From the NCBI RefSeq assembly GCF_000174015.1, contig NZ_ACFE01000002.1, positions 314,430 through 378,429 on the forward strand: 64,000 bases of DNA. The letters run 5' to 3'. The stretch comes from Lancefieldella rimae ATCC 49626 (GTDB lineage Bacteria; Actinomycetota; Coriobacteriia; Coriobacteriales; Atopobiaceae). The notes under the pieces were generated by a model. The model saw only the letters and a list, made by a program, of their open reading frames with translations, was not told the origin of the DNA and made no database searches. Position 1 is the stretch's first letter, and the number at the start of each line of letters is the position of its first letter. Shown in pieces: positions 27,321 to 37,800 of this stretch. The position numbers and the translations under genes were made by a program.

Positions 27321-27398
27321 GGTGAAAAAAGGGTTGTAAGGTACGGTTTTGGTAAGTGTCGCTCCCTGTACTTTTGGGGGATATGGGAGGAGATTGGC

Positions 27399-28544
27399 AT
27401 GAAAAAGAAGGAATGTTTGGCAATGCTCTTGGCCGGCGGCCAAGGGAGTCGTCTTGGTGCGCTGACAAGCAACGTCGCCAAGCCGGCCGTGTCCTTTGGC
27501 GGGAAGTTCCGAATCATTGACTTTGCGCTTTCAAACTGCGTGAATTCAGGGATTTCAACCGTCGGTGTACTGACGCAGTACCGTCCGTACTTGCTGCACT
27601 CCTACATTGGTACGGGCAGCGCGTGGGATTTGGACGATCTGGGCGGAGGAGTTTCAATCTTGCCACCGTTCGCCACGCAAAAGGGCGGTGCATGGTATGA
27701 GGGTACCGCTGACGCCGTAACCCAAAATATCGACTACATTGAACAAAATGACAGCGAGTACGTTCTGATTCTTTCCGGTGACCAGCTCTATCGCATGGAT
27801 TACGGAGAGATGTTGGCGTGTCATAAAGAGCACAATGCCGACCTCACCATTGCGGTCATGCCAGTGCCATGGGAAGAGGCCTCTCGCTTTGGCATCATTA
27901 CCGTAGACGATGACGGCAGGATTACCAAATTTAGCGAGAAACCCACGCATCCCGATTCCAACCTTGCATCGATGGGCATTTACGTTTTTTCAACGGAGCT
28001 TTTGCTTAAGGCGTTGCAAGAGGATGCCCTTGATCAGCAATCAACTCATGACTTTGGCAAAGACGTTATCCCGCGTCTTTTGGAGGACGGCAAGCGTCTG
28101 TACTCCTATCGCTTTGAGGGATTTTGGCGTGACGTGGGTACTATTTCAAGTTATCACGAAACCAGCATGGATTTGTTGGGGCCGGAGCCGGCGTTTGATA
28201 TCTTTACGTCGGATTTCCCCATCCTCTCAAACGCTTCCACAAGGCCTCCCGCGTACGTGGGACCGTATGGCAGGGTAGATGATTGTCTGATTGGAAATGG
28301 CTGCATTATCAATGGTACTGCTCGCCATTCAATCCTCTCAACCGATGCCGTCATTGAAGCGGGTGCCCGTGTCGTGGATTCGGTACTTCTTCCGGGGGCT
28401 CATGTTAAGGCAGGCGCTCAGGTTGTGCGTGCCATCATGGGCGAGAATTCCACCGTTGAAGAAAATGTTCATGTGGGAAGTGTTGATCAGACAAAGGACA
28501 CTGCCGTTATTGGCAATGACGTTGTGGTAGGAAGGGGTGAGTAG
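27399..28544 (+). CDS. glgC: Glucose-1-phosphate adenylyltransferase, catalytic subunit
   Basis: Makes ADP-glucose, the committed step of glycogen synthesis. The 381-residue protein has the nucleotidyl-transferase motif [14 protein letters not shown], the substrate loops GTADAVTQN and FSEKPTH, and a C-terminal left-handed beta-helix of hexapeptide repeats. GGGAGGAG lies before ATG 27399. One base separates its stop from the start of glgD, with which it should form a mixed complex as in Gram-positive bacteria. Confidence 0.96.
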   Translation: MKKKECLAMLLAGGQGSRLGALTSNVAKPAVSFGGKFRIIDFALSNCVNSGISTVGVLTQYRPYLLHSYIGTGSAWDLDDLGGGVSILPPFATQKGGAWYEGTADAVTQNIDYIEQNDSEYVLILSGDQLYRMDYGEMLACHKEHNADLTIAVMPVPWEEASRFGIITVDDDGRITKFSEKPTHPDSNLASMGIYVFSTELLLKALQEDALDQQSTHDFGKDVIPRLLEDGKRLYSYRFEGFWRDVGTISSYHETSMDLLGPEPAFDIFTSDFPILSNASTRPPAYVGPYGRVDDCLIGNGCIINGTARHSILSTDAVIEAGARVVDSVLLPGAHVKAGAQVVRAIMGENSTVEENVHVGSVDQTKDTAVIGNDVVVGRGE

Positions 28545-28545
28545 C

Positions 28546-29640
28546 ATGAAAAAAACCATCGGATTGATCACATGCAACTACTCATCAAAAAATACTGAGA
28601 TTTCAAACGATGTACGCCCCATTGCCTCTATGCCATTTCTCGGCCGGTATCGTCTGGTAGATTTTGCCCTCTCCAACCTTATGAATTGTGGTATTCGTAC
28701 GGTCGGTATGATAATGCCGTTTAATTACCGCTCGCTTATCGACCACATTGGTTCCGGTAAGGCATGGGGACTTGACCGCAAAAACGGCGGACTTTTTATC
28801 CTTCCGGGTTCGGCGTTTGGCACTTCACGTACGGGAGCACGTTTCCTGCTCCGTGACCTGATGACAAATCGCATCTATCTCGAGCGTTCTACTTCGGATT
28901 ACGTGATATACAGCAGTGCAAACTTTGTGTACAACTTTGACCTTGATAAAATGGGCGAGTATCACATTGAGTCGGGTGCCGATATCACCGTACTGTGCAA
29001 TGAAGCGCAGGGATACAATGCCGATGCCACGGCATTTGAAGTTGACGATGACGGGCGTGTCGTAGGTGTACACAATTCCGTCAATCATGGCGACGTACAA
29101 TCGCTGGACTGCTTTATCATATCCCGCAAGAAGCTCATGGATATGCTCGACTGGTATGCGGCAACGGACTATCTGGACATCTTTGAGGCGCTGAGGTCCG
29201 ATTATGGACACGTGAGAGTTCAGACCTATTTCTTTGATGGATATGCGCGAGGTATTTTTGATAAGAATTCTCTCTATCAGGCAAATATGGATGCACTGAA
29301 TCCAGATATTGCCGCCAAGCTATTCCCGGGCGGAAACATCAAAACAAAGGCTCATGATACGGCTCCTGCCAAGTTTGAGGTTGGTTCGAGCGTTACCAAT
29401 TCTATGATTTCGGCCGGTTGTCGTATTTACGGTACTGTTACGGGCTCCGTTTTGGGACGCAAGGTTATCGTCGAGCCGGGTGCCGTCATCCGTGATTCCC
29501 TCGTGATGCAAGGCTGCATTGTTAAAAGCGGTGCTGTCGTTGACAGGGCCATTGTTGACCGCGATAACATCATTCCCAATGATACAGAGCTTCACGGAAC
29601 ACCGGAGAACATCCTTGTCCGTAAAAAGTACACGCAGTAA
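28546..29640 (+). CDS. glgD: GlgD, regulatory subunit of ADP-glucose pyrophosphorylase
   Basis: Paralogue of GlgC. The glycine-rich catalytic loop is lost (GLITCNYSSKNTEISNDVRP in place of GGxGxRL), while the Rossmann fold (ASMPFLGRYRLVDFALSNL) and hexapeptide beta-helix remain. In Bacillus and Geobacillus GlgD stimulates GlgC. The 364-residue start at 28546 follows the glgC stop directly, with GGAAGGGGTGAG as binding site. Confidence 0.93.
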   Translation: MKKTIGLITCNYSSKNTEISNDVRPIASMPFLGRYRLVDFALSNLMNCGIRTVGMIMPFNYRSLIDHIGSGKAWGLDRKNGGLFILPGSAFGTSRTGARFLLRDLMTNRIYLERSTSDYVIYSSANFVYNFDLDKMGEYHIESGADITVLCNEAQGYNADATAFEVDDDGRVVGVHNSVNHGDVQSLDCFIISRKKLMDMLDWYAATDYLDIFEALRSDYGHVRVQTYFFDGYARGIFDKNSLYQANMDALNPDIAAKLFPGGNIKTKAHDTAPAKFEVGSSVTNSMISAGCRIYGTVTGSVLGRKVIVEPGAVIRDSLVMQGCIVKSGAVVDRAIVDRDNIIPNDTELHGTPENILVRKKYTQ

Positions 29641-29674
29641 TGAGATAAAACATAACAGCGAATGAAGTTTTTAT

Positions 29675-29698
29675 CTACCCCGGCTTTCGTCGGGGTAG
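29675..29698 (+). terminator. Hairpin between glgD and glgA
   Basis: CTACCCCG and CGGGGTAG form a perfect 8-bp stem with an 8-nt loop. No T-run follows, so it may attenuate transcription or protect the upstream mRNA end rather than terminate fully. Confidence 0.5.
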
Positions 29699-29748
29699 TG
29701 CGGTAAAATAGGTTTGATGCTATGAAAACAATAGTGAGGGGGCCATTC

Positions 29749-31248
29749 ATGGCACGCACAACCAGAAGAAGAAAACTTAAAGTTCTTTTTGCAGCCTCTG
29801 AGGTTGTTCCATTTTCAAAAACAGGCGGGCTCGGCGATGTTGCCGGTTCGCTGCCCAGTGCGCTTAAACACGTAGGTGCAAAGGTAGCCGTCATATCACC
29901 TCTCTACAAAACCATATCGTCCACATGGAAAGACAAGATGACCAAGGTGGGAGAGCTGTATGTTCCCCTCGCGTGGCGTGAAGCGTATTGCGGTATTTAT
30001 CACCTGATTCATGAAAACGTCGACTGTTATTTTATTGACAATGAGCAGTATTTTGGGAGAGACGGTCTCTACGGCTTTTTTGACGACGGAGAGAGATTTG
30101 CGTTTTTCTCAAAAGCAATTTGCGAGGTAATTGCACACGTACCGGAGCTCGCCTGTGATATTTTGCATTGCAATGATTGGCAAACGGCGCTCGCTCCGGT
30201 ATTTTTGCGCGAGTTTTATCGCGGCATTCCCGAATGCGATAACGTGCGCACGGTCTTCTCGATTCACAACGTTAAATTCCAGGGTCAGTTTACCGATAAA
30301 ATGTTGGCGGACCCTCTGGGTTTGGATGGTATTCCTGCGGCGGCAGGTCAGCTTCGCTGCGACGATCATTCCATTAACTTCATGCAAGGAGCACTGCTCT
30401 ACTCAGATTATCTGAGTACGGTCAGTCCTACCTATGCACTTGAGTTGCAGATGCCGTTTTACGGGGAAGGAATGGATCCCATTTTCCGCCGTCGTCATGA
30501 GGCGCTCCGTGGTATTTTGAACGGCATCGACACCGCTGCATGGTCTCCCGCAAACGATCCTTATATTCCGGCGCACTTCTCGGCAAAGAAGTTTGAAGGC
30601 AAGGCGGAGTGCAAGCGTGCGTTGCAAGAAGAGTTGGGTCTTGAAGTAAATTCTGACATTCCTTTGGTGGTAATGGTAACGCGCCTGACCGACCAAAAGG
30701 GTATGGGGTTGGTAACCTACGCGATGGATCGGCTTATGAGTGCCGGTATGGAGGTTGCCATTTTAGGCACCGGTGATCAAAAATACGAAGATTCGCTCCG
30801 GTATTTTAACGATCACTACGGCAACCACATGGCGGCCCGCCTGCAGTTTGATGTGGCTCTTTCGCACCGTATGTATGCAGGTGCTGATATGTTTTTAATG
30901 CCTTCTGAGTTTGAGCCCTGTGGCCTCTCTCAGATGATTTCCATGCGTTACGGCACGCTTCCTATTGTGCGTGAGACGGGCGGTTTGGCCGATTCCGTGC
31001 AGGCATACAATCAGTACACCCAGGAGGGCACCGGATTTAGCTTTGCCAACATGAATGCCGATGAGATGGCTGATGTGGTTTGTTATGCGTGTGACGTATA
31101 TCGGAATCAAAAAGATGCGTGGAACGCTTTGATTGCCAACGCAATGGCTGCCGACTTTAGTTGGCACACTGCAGCCAATGACTACCTCGATATGTACCAT
31201 TGGCTTCATCCAGAGGTGATTCGATATACCCGTCGCAGGGACTGGTAA
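29749..31248 (+). CDS. glgA: Glycogen synthase (ADP-glucose)
   Basis: GT5 enzyme extending alpha-1,4 glucan from ADP-glucose. The 499-residue protein carries the ADP-glucose motif FSKTGGLGDVAGSLP, HNVKFQG, and the C-terminal PSEFEPCGLSQMISMRYG and RETGGLADSV. GAGGGGG is well spaced from the ATG at 29749; an in-frame ATG at 29722 is possible. The fusion enzyme follows one base after the stop. Confidence 0.95.
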   Translation: MARTTRRRKLKVLFAASEVVPFSKTGGLGDVAGSLPSALKHVGAKVAVISPLYKTISSTWKDKMTKVGELYVPLAWREAYCGIYHLIHENVDCYFIDNEQYFGRDGLYGFFDDGERFAFFSKAICEVIAHVPELACDILHCNDWQTALAPVFLREFYRGIPECDNVRTVFSIHNVKFQGQFTDKMLADPLGLDGIPAAAGQLRCDDHSINFMQGALLYSDYLSTVSPTYALELQMPFYGEGMDPIFRRRHEALRGILNGIDTAAWSPANDPYIPAHFSAKKFEGKAECKRALQEELGLEVNSDIPLVVMVTRLTDQKGMGLVTYAMDRLMSAGMEVAILGTGDQKYEDSLRYFNDHYGNHMAARLQFDVALSHRMYAGADMFLMPSEFEPCGLSQMISMRYGTLPIVRETGGLADSVQAYNQYTQEGTGFSFANMNADEMADVVCYACDVYRNQKDAWNALIANAMAADFSWHTAANDYLDMYHWLHPEVIRYTRRRDW

Positions 31249-31249
31249 T

Positions 31250-34200
31250 ATGCAGGCTTTTCACAGTACATCGCTCGCCACATATCGTCGGCCGTTTGGT
31301 GCGGTTCGCGAAGGAGAACAGGTCACTCTTTCCATTGCCGTTTGGGACGACGATGTCACTTCGTGTACGCTTCGTCTCTGGATTGAAGGAGACGGCGAGA
31401 AGAACCTCTCGATGCAGCGTGTCCAGCGTCCCACATATACCGGTGAGGTTGGTCCTCAGGTTGTAGATACGCATTCTGGCGGTTTTGAAAGCGCTGCTTC
31501 TTCGGAAGTTCCTGCCGATGCGGCGCTCTTCTCGGTATCGTTTGTTCCCGAGACAACCGGTATTGTGTGGTACCGATTTGATATTACGGCATCCGATGGT
31601 GCGGTATGGAAGTACGGCGCTCGTGAGGGGTGGGTTACCGGAGTCGGTGCGTTTACCTTTGGAGATCCGCCGTCATTTCAGCTGACGGTATATACACCTC
31701 GCAGTATCCGTCCCGTGTGGTATGAAGAGGGCATTGCCTATCAGATTTTCCCGGATCGCTTTGCGAGAGGTGCTGATTGGCACGGTCGTGCGGAGCGTGC
31801 TCTTGAGAAGCCGCGAAAAGGTCCAAAGCGTGAATTGGTAGAAGATTGGGACAGGGCTCCGAAATACGTACGTGATGAAAACGGCCGTATCCTAAAATGG
31901 GATTTTTATGGTGGTACCTTGGAAGGTATTACCGAAAAACTTGAGTATCTTCAGCGTCTCGGGATTACCATTATCTATCTGAATCCTATTTTTGAGGCCG
32001 CAAGCAACCATCGCTACGATACTGCCGATTATCTCTCGATAGATCCGATTCTGGGTGATGAAGAATCATTTAAGGTGCTGTGTCGCGAGGCACAGGCGCG
32101 TGGCATCTCCATTATTTTGGATGGCGTTTTTAATCACACCGGGGCTGATTCTCGCTACTTTAATCGCGATGGCAATTATGCCGACGTGGGTGTTTGCCAG
32201 GGAAAAAGTTCTCCCTATGCCGATTGGTTCACGTTGGCGGAAGACGGATCATATGCCAGCTGGTGGGGTGTTGATGACCTGCCGGACGTGAACGAGACGA
32301 GCGATTCATTCAGGAATTTCATTTGCGGTGAAGACGGCGTGGTTCGCCGGTGGATTCGAGCCGGCGCCCGTGGATGGCGCTTGGACGTTGCCGATGAACT
32401 CTCCGACGGGTTTTTGGCCGAAATCCATAAGGCTGCGGTTGCCGAGCGTTCCGATGCCGTGGTAATCGGTGAGGTATGGGAAGACGCCAGCAACAAGCGG
32501 GCCTATGGTGAGTTGAAGCGCTATTTTGCCGATGATGAGCTTGACGGCACGATGAACTACCCGCTGCGTTCAGGAGTCTTGAAGTATTTACGCGGCGAGA
32601 TTTCAGCTTCTGAGTTGTCACATCGGCTTGAAGAGCTTCGTGAGAACTATCCCAAGCGTGCGTTCTTCTCGTCATTGAATTTGATGGGAAGTCATGATCG
32701 CGCGCGGATCATGACCATTTTAAGCGGCGCTCCGTACTCACGGACGGCTCCTGCGGAGACACAAGAGTTCCCTCTGTCATCCGACGAGCGCGGTTTGGGC
32801 AAGAGCCGTCTGTGGGCGGCGTGTGTTATTCAGATGACCATGCCGGGCGTGCCGTGCGTGTACTATGGGGATGAGTTGGGACTTGAAGGCAATCGTGACC
32901 CGTACAATCGCGCCACCATGCCGTGGGGACAGGCCGATGACGGCGTGCGCGGTGCTTCTCGCCCGGGCGATAAGGACTGCACGGCCATATACCGCAATTC
33001 GATTGCGCTGCGTAAGGTGCTGCCGGTACTTACCAGCGGTGAATTTGAACCGTTTGCACCCAATGATGACGTGTTTGGTTTTTGGCGCTACAACGGTACG
33101 CGCGAACAACATGCAGATGTTCTGCATGATCCCGATGAGCGTATTTGCGTGCTTATCAACAGGAGTCTCTCAAACGTACAGAATATTCATGTTCCGGTGG
33201 CTCCCGGTATGCTGGTGAGCGATATCATTACCGGTCAGGTTCTTGAAACAAAAAATGGTGCCGTTGACGTTTTTATGTGGCCTCTTGGTACGGTGGTTCT
33301 TCATATACATCGTCCTCATCGCTTGCAGCGTCCCATGCAGCGCGGTATGGGCATACTTGCACACATTACCTCACTGCCTCAAAGGCCCGGTGTGGCTCTC
33401 TCCGCCAAAACAAAGAAAACAAGTCATGCGGGAACGATCGGCGCAGATGCCCATGACTTCGTTGATTGGCTGGAAGAGGCTGGGCAAAAATACTGGCAGA
33501 TTTTACCTATAAATCCGACGGATGAATTTGGTTCTCCGTATGCGGGGCTTTCGGCGTTCGCCGGAAATGCCGAGCTGCTTGATGGGGGAGCCGACGGTGC
33601 GCTTGCACGTTTTGAAGCGCTGGCACATAACACGTTCTTTCGATATCAATACCAGGAGTTCTGTAAAAAGAATGCGTTTTGGCTTGAGCCATATGCGGCT
33701 TTTCGCGCATTGAAAGACCACTTTGGTACTGCGGTGTGTTGGCAGGAGTGGCTGGAAGAATACAAGACGTACATGCCAGAGCTGGTGGCTCGTGCCGGAG
33801 TAAGAGAAGGCGCCGAGCGCAGGCGCCGCATACAGTTTATGTTTGAGCGAGAGTGGCATGAACTTAAAGAGTATGCGCATAAGCATGGGGTTCGAATTAT
33901 CGGCGACATGCCCATGTTTGTTTCAGCGGATTCGGCCGATGTGTGGGCTCATCCGGAAATTTTTGATCTTGATGCAGACGGCTATCCGTCTTCCCAGCCA
34001 GGTATTCCGCCTGATTCTTTCGCCCCGCAAGGTCAGCTGTGGGGAAATCCTGTTTATAAGTGGGATGTCTTAAAGCAACAAGAATATGCGTGGTGGCTGC
34101 AGCGCTTTGAGCGCTCCTTTGACCTGTATGATTTTACACGTCTTGATCATTTTATAGGGTTTACCTCGTTCTATGATGTTCAAATCGGTCATGCGGCTTC

Positions 34201-34738
34201 AGAGGGAAGCGATGTTTTTGGGCCGGGGCTCGATCTTTTCCGTGTTGCGTTCCAGCACTTTGGTGCGCTGCCATTGATTGCCGAAGATCTTGGTTCCATT
34301 ACGCCTGCGGTGCGGGCTCTTTTGGCCGAGACAGGTATACCGGGTATGTCGGTGGCGGTATTCTCAAATCAAGATCCACGAGAACGTTTTGAGGCAAACC
34401 TCGAGACGATCGTGTATACCTCAACGCATGATACACCTACGCTTGCAGGATATCTGAAGAGGCGCTTTATCTATCCGGATAATGAGAATGCCTGGTGCGA
34501 CGGATCTTTCGACGAGAAGACCCATGAGGCTTTTGAGCGAGTACTCAAAAACGTGTTGACGCTGCCCAATGATGTGGCCGTCATACCCCTGCAGGATATC
34601 CTTGGACTTGACGACTCTGCTCGTATGAATGTCCCCGGAACCGTTGAGGGGAATTGGTCGTGGCGTTGTTCGTCCGGAATGCTTACTTCCGCCGTGGCAG
34701 AAAAGCTGCGCGCATTGGCAAAACATGTAGCTCGGTAA
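31250..34738 (+). CDS. GH13 amylase/neopullulanase fused to GH77 4-alpha-glucanotransferase
   Basis: A 1162-residue two-enzyme chain. Residues 1 to about 150 form a beta-sandwich N-domain. A GH13 barrel follows from AYQIFPDRFARG, with DGVFNHTG, nucleophile block ARGWRLDVADEL (about 377), acid/base VIGEVWED (about 408) and GSHDRAR (about 480), as in neopullulanase/cyclomaltodextrinase. From about residue 698 it is amylomaltase/MalQ: ILPINPTDEFGSPYAGLSAF, TRLDHFIGF (about 963), IAEDLGS (about 1011) and STHDTPT (about 1058). Together these could debranch or hydrolyse limit dextrins and recycle the short products for GlgP. No signal peptide is visible, so it should be cytoplasmic. Confidence 0.93.
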   Translation: MQAFHSTSLATYRRPFGAVREGEQVTLSIAVWDDDVTSCTLRLWIEGDGEKNLSMQRVQRPTYTGEVGPQVVDTHSGGFESAASSEVPADAALFSVSFVPETTGIVWYRFDITASDGAVWKYGAREGWVTGVGAFTFGDPPSFQLTVYTPRSIRPVWYEEGIAYQIFPDRFARGADWHGRAERALEKPRKGPKRELVEDWDRAPKYVRDENGRILKWDFYGGTLEGITEKLEYLQRLGITIIYLNPIFEAASNHRYDTADYLSIDPILGDEESFKVLCREAQARGISIILDGVFNHTGADSRYFNRDGNYADVGVCQGKSSPYADWFTLAEDGSYASWWGVDDLPDVNETSDSFRNFICGEDGVVRRWIRAGARGWRLDVADELSDGFLAEIHKAAVAERSDAVVIGEVWEDASNKRAYGELKRYFADDELDGTMNYPLRSGVLKYLRGEISASELSHRLEELRENYPKRAFFSSLNLMGSHDRARIMTILSGAPYSRTAPAETQEFPLSSDERGLGKSRLWAACVIQMTMPGVPCVYYGDELGLEGNRDPYNRATMPWGQADDGVRGASRPGDKDCTAIYRNSIALRKVLPVLTSGEFEPFAPNDDVFGFWRYNGTREQHADVLHDPDERICVLINRSLSNVQNIHVPVAPGMLVSDIITGQVLETKNGAVDVFMWPLGTVVLHIHRPHRLQRPMQRGMGILAHITSLPQRPGVALSAKTKKTSHAGTIGADAHDFVDWLEEAGQKYWQILPINPTDEFGSPYAGLSAFAGNAELLDGGADGALARFEALAHNTFFRYQYQEFCKKNAFWLEPYAAFRALKDHFGTAVCWQEWLEEYKTYMPELVARAGVREGAERRRRIQFMFEREWHELKEYAHKHGVRIIGDMPMFVSADSADVWAHPEIFDLDADGYPSSQPGIPPDSFAPQGQLWGNPVYKWDVLKQQEYAWWLQRFERSFDLYDFTRLDHFIGFTSFYDVQIGHAASEGSDVFGPGLDLFRVAFQHFGALPLIAEDLGSITPAVRALLAETGIPGMSVAVFSNQDPRERFEANLETIVYTSTHDTPTLAGYLKRRFIYPDNENAWCDGSFDEKTHEAFERVLKNVLTLPNDVAVIPLQDILGLDDSARMNVPGTVEGNWSWRCSSGMLTSAVAEKLRALAKHVAR

Positions 34739-34807
34739 GAAAAAACTACTGGCTGCTAAACCGACGGTCGGAAACGGCTACAATAGCACCCAGATTGAAT
34801 CAGTTAC

Positions 34808-34837
34808 AGCCCGCGTGTTTATGCACGTGGGCTTTTA
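34808..34837 (+). terminator. Terminator after the glycogen locus
   Basis: AGCCCGCGTG pairs with CACGTGGGCT (one G-U) around TTTATG, followed by TTTTA. A -10-like CTACAAT at 34778-34784 upstream may belong to mfd, in which case the hairpin lies in the mfd leader. Confidence 0.55.
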
Positions 34838-34855
34838 GTGCGTCAAGGAGTTTTA

Positions 34856-37800
34856 GTGTTTATCAACCGAGTTGCTTCTCGCCTTTTATCCGCCCCGGAA
34901 CTCACTGCTTTTTCTCGACAGCTCTCTTCGGGCTCCGATGTTACCTTGGCCGTTGCTCAGGGTGCGCGCCCTCTGGTGCTTGCCTCAATATGGGCCCAAT
35001 GTCCGCGTCCTACCATGTTGGTGGTAGCGGGCGAGGAGGCAGCCGATCGTACGGCTCGTGCGCTGGCAGCGTGGCTTGGAAATGATGTGGTGTCGCGCTA
35101 TCCCGATAGGCGTGATTATCCGTGGTCAGACGCCACGCCTGATGATGCGTGTATCGGCATGCGTTGCAATGCCGTTGCACGCCTTGCGGCGGGCGAGAAG
35201 TGCATTGTGGTTGCAAGTGCGCATGCACTTCTGCGCCGGGTACCGCCTGTTGGATCGGGATATTTTGTACCAAGCACCTTTTCTGTGGGGGATGAGGTGT
35301 TATTTGAAGAGGTGCCGGCGCTTCTTGTGGGTATGGGATATGTCGATACCGGAGAAGTTGATGTTCCCGGTTCGTTTCACGTACATGGCGATACGGTTGA
35401 CGTGTTCCCGGCTCAATCCACCTGTGCGGTGCGCCTTGAGTTTTTTGGTGATGAGATTGATCGTATCCGTCGCATGGTTGCCGCAACCGGTCAGACCATC
35501 GGTGAGCTTGAGTCGGTAACCGTGGTACCGTGTCGAGAGCTGGCCTTTACCACAGAGACTATTCGAAACGCCGAACGGGCACTCTATAATCGTGCCCAGG
35601 AAAATTCTGCGGTTGCCGCCGATCTTGAGCTCATTCAACGAGGTGCTTCCGCACCGGCGCTTGAGCGCTATCTGCCCATTTTGTACGGAAAAACAGCAAG
35701 CCCGCTTGAACACATATCTCCGGAAACCCTTGTGGTGCTCGCAGAGCCACGCTCTCTTTTTGACGACTGCCAGCACGCTATGGATGATATTGAGGCCGCG
35801 GCACAGACGGCAAAAGTTAAGACCGAGGGGCTCTATACCATGCCGCGGGAGCTGGACTTTGGTTCACAGCAGCGGATTTCGTTTGCTTCTCTTTTGCGGG
35901 TAGGAGGGCAAGTTACCGCAGAACTCGCAGTCCATCAGCCCTCCATTGCGGGCTCTGATACCAAGCTGATTGGCCGTGTTCGTCAGCTCGTAAACGATAA
36001 CGACGTGGTTGTTTTTGCCGTTCCCGATCGAGCGGCACGTGAACATCTGATGGGTCATTTTAGTGATGAAAATATTCCATTTGAGGTGTCTTTGGGCACG
36101 TCAGAAGAGAATATCCCAAATTGGGATATTTCAGATACCTCATACAAACCGCTTAAACGGGGACGGGTAACATTTACCGACGCTCCGGTTCCGGCCGGTA
36201 TTGTGATACCTTCGGCGCATCTTGCCGTTCTTTCCGTTTCCGACCTTACGATTCGTTCTGCTCGCAAAAAACACCGTTCCAAGCGCATTGATCCTACGAG
36301 TGTTACGTTCCCCTTCAAGCCGGGTGATTATGTTGTCCACGCAAAGCATGGTATTGCATACTTTAAGGAGATTGTGCGCGAAGAGGCTGCTGGCAGAATG
36401 CGTGATTACTTTCTGCTTGAATACGCTCATGGCGATAAGCTCTACGTCCCGTTTGAACAGGTGGATCGTTTAACGCGCTATGTGGGGCCCGATGGCGCAG
36501 CTCCAAGGCTGACACGGCTGAGCACTGCCGATTGGTCGCGTGCGACAGCCAAGGCGCGCAAGTCCGCAAAAAAGTTGGCGTTTGACCTGGTTGACCTGTA
36601 CACCCGTCGCGCTTCGGTGCCGGGCTATGCGTTTTCGTTTGATACTCCGGAGCAAGAAGAGATGGAATCCGCCTTCCCATATCAGATGACGCCCGATCAG
36701 GAAAGCGCACTTGCGGATATTAAGCTTGACATGGAGGCTCGCAAGCCGATGGACCGCCTGCTTTGCGGAGACGTTGGCTTTGGTAAGACCGAGGTTGCAT
36801 TGCGTGCCGCATTCAAGGCATGTCAGGACGGCCGCCAGGTTATGATTTTGTGTCCCACCACCATTTTGGCGCAGCAGCATTTTGAGACGTTCTTCTCGCG
36901 CTTTGCACCGTTTGGTTTGCAAGTGGCTGTGCTTTCCCGTTTTGTTACGCCTGCGCTACAGCGCAAGGCACTGGAAGGCTTTGCGGACGGTTCGGTAAAC
37001 GTACTGGTAGGAACCCATCGGCTGCTCTCAGCGGACGTGAACCCCCATGATTTGGGTCTCGTTATCGTTGATGAGGAGCAGCGCTTTGGGGTTCAGCATA
37101 AAGAGCAGCTCAAAAACATGCGCGAGCAGGTTGACGTACTGACGCTCTCCGCAACGCCTATTCCGCGCACGATGCAGATGGCCATGAGTGGCGTGCGCGA
37201 TATGAGCCTCATCATGACGCCACCTCCAGGAAGAAAGCCGGTTAAGGTGACAGTGGGAGAGTACGATCCCGATCTTGTATCCGCCGCTATCAGAGCCGAG
37301 CTTGCACGTAAAGGCCAGGTATATTACGTCTCCAATCGCGTTACGACCATTGATGATGCGGTGAGTCGTGTGAATGAGGCGGCGCCGGAAGCGCGCGTGG
37401 GGGTGGCGCACGGACAGATGAGCGCCCGCGAGGTGGAAGACGTGATGTTGCGTTTTCAGGAGCATGAGATAGATGTTTTGGTGGCAACCACCATCATTGA
37501 ATCGGGTATCGACAATCCCCATACCAACACGCTGATCATTGAAGATTCGGAGCGCTTGGGACTTGCTCAGCTGTATCAGCTTAAGGGGCGCGTGGGCCGT
37601 GGTCGGCAACAGGCGTATGCGTATTTTATGTTTCCGGCAGAGATGCCGCTTACCGAAGAGGCAACGGCACGTTTGACTGCCATCAACGAGTATCAGGATT
37701 TGGGCAGTGGCATGAAGATTGCTATGCGCGACTTGGAGATTCGTGGAGCAGGCTCACTCATGGGTGCTGAACAACACGGCAATCTTTCCGGCGTTGGCTT

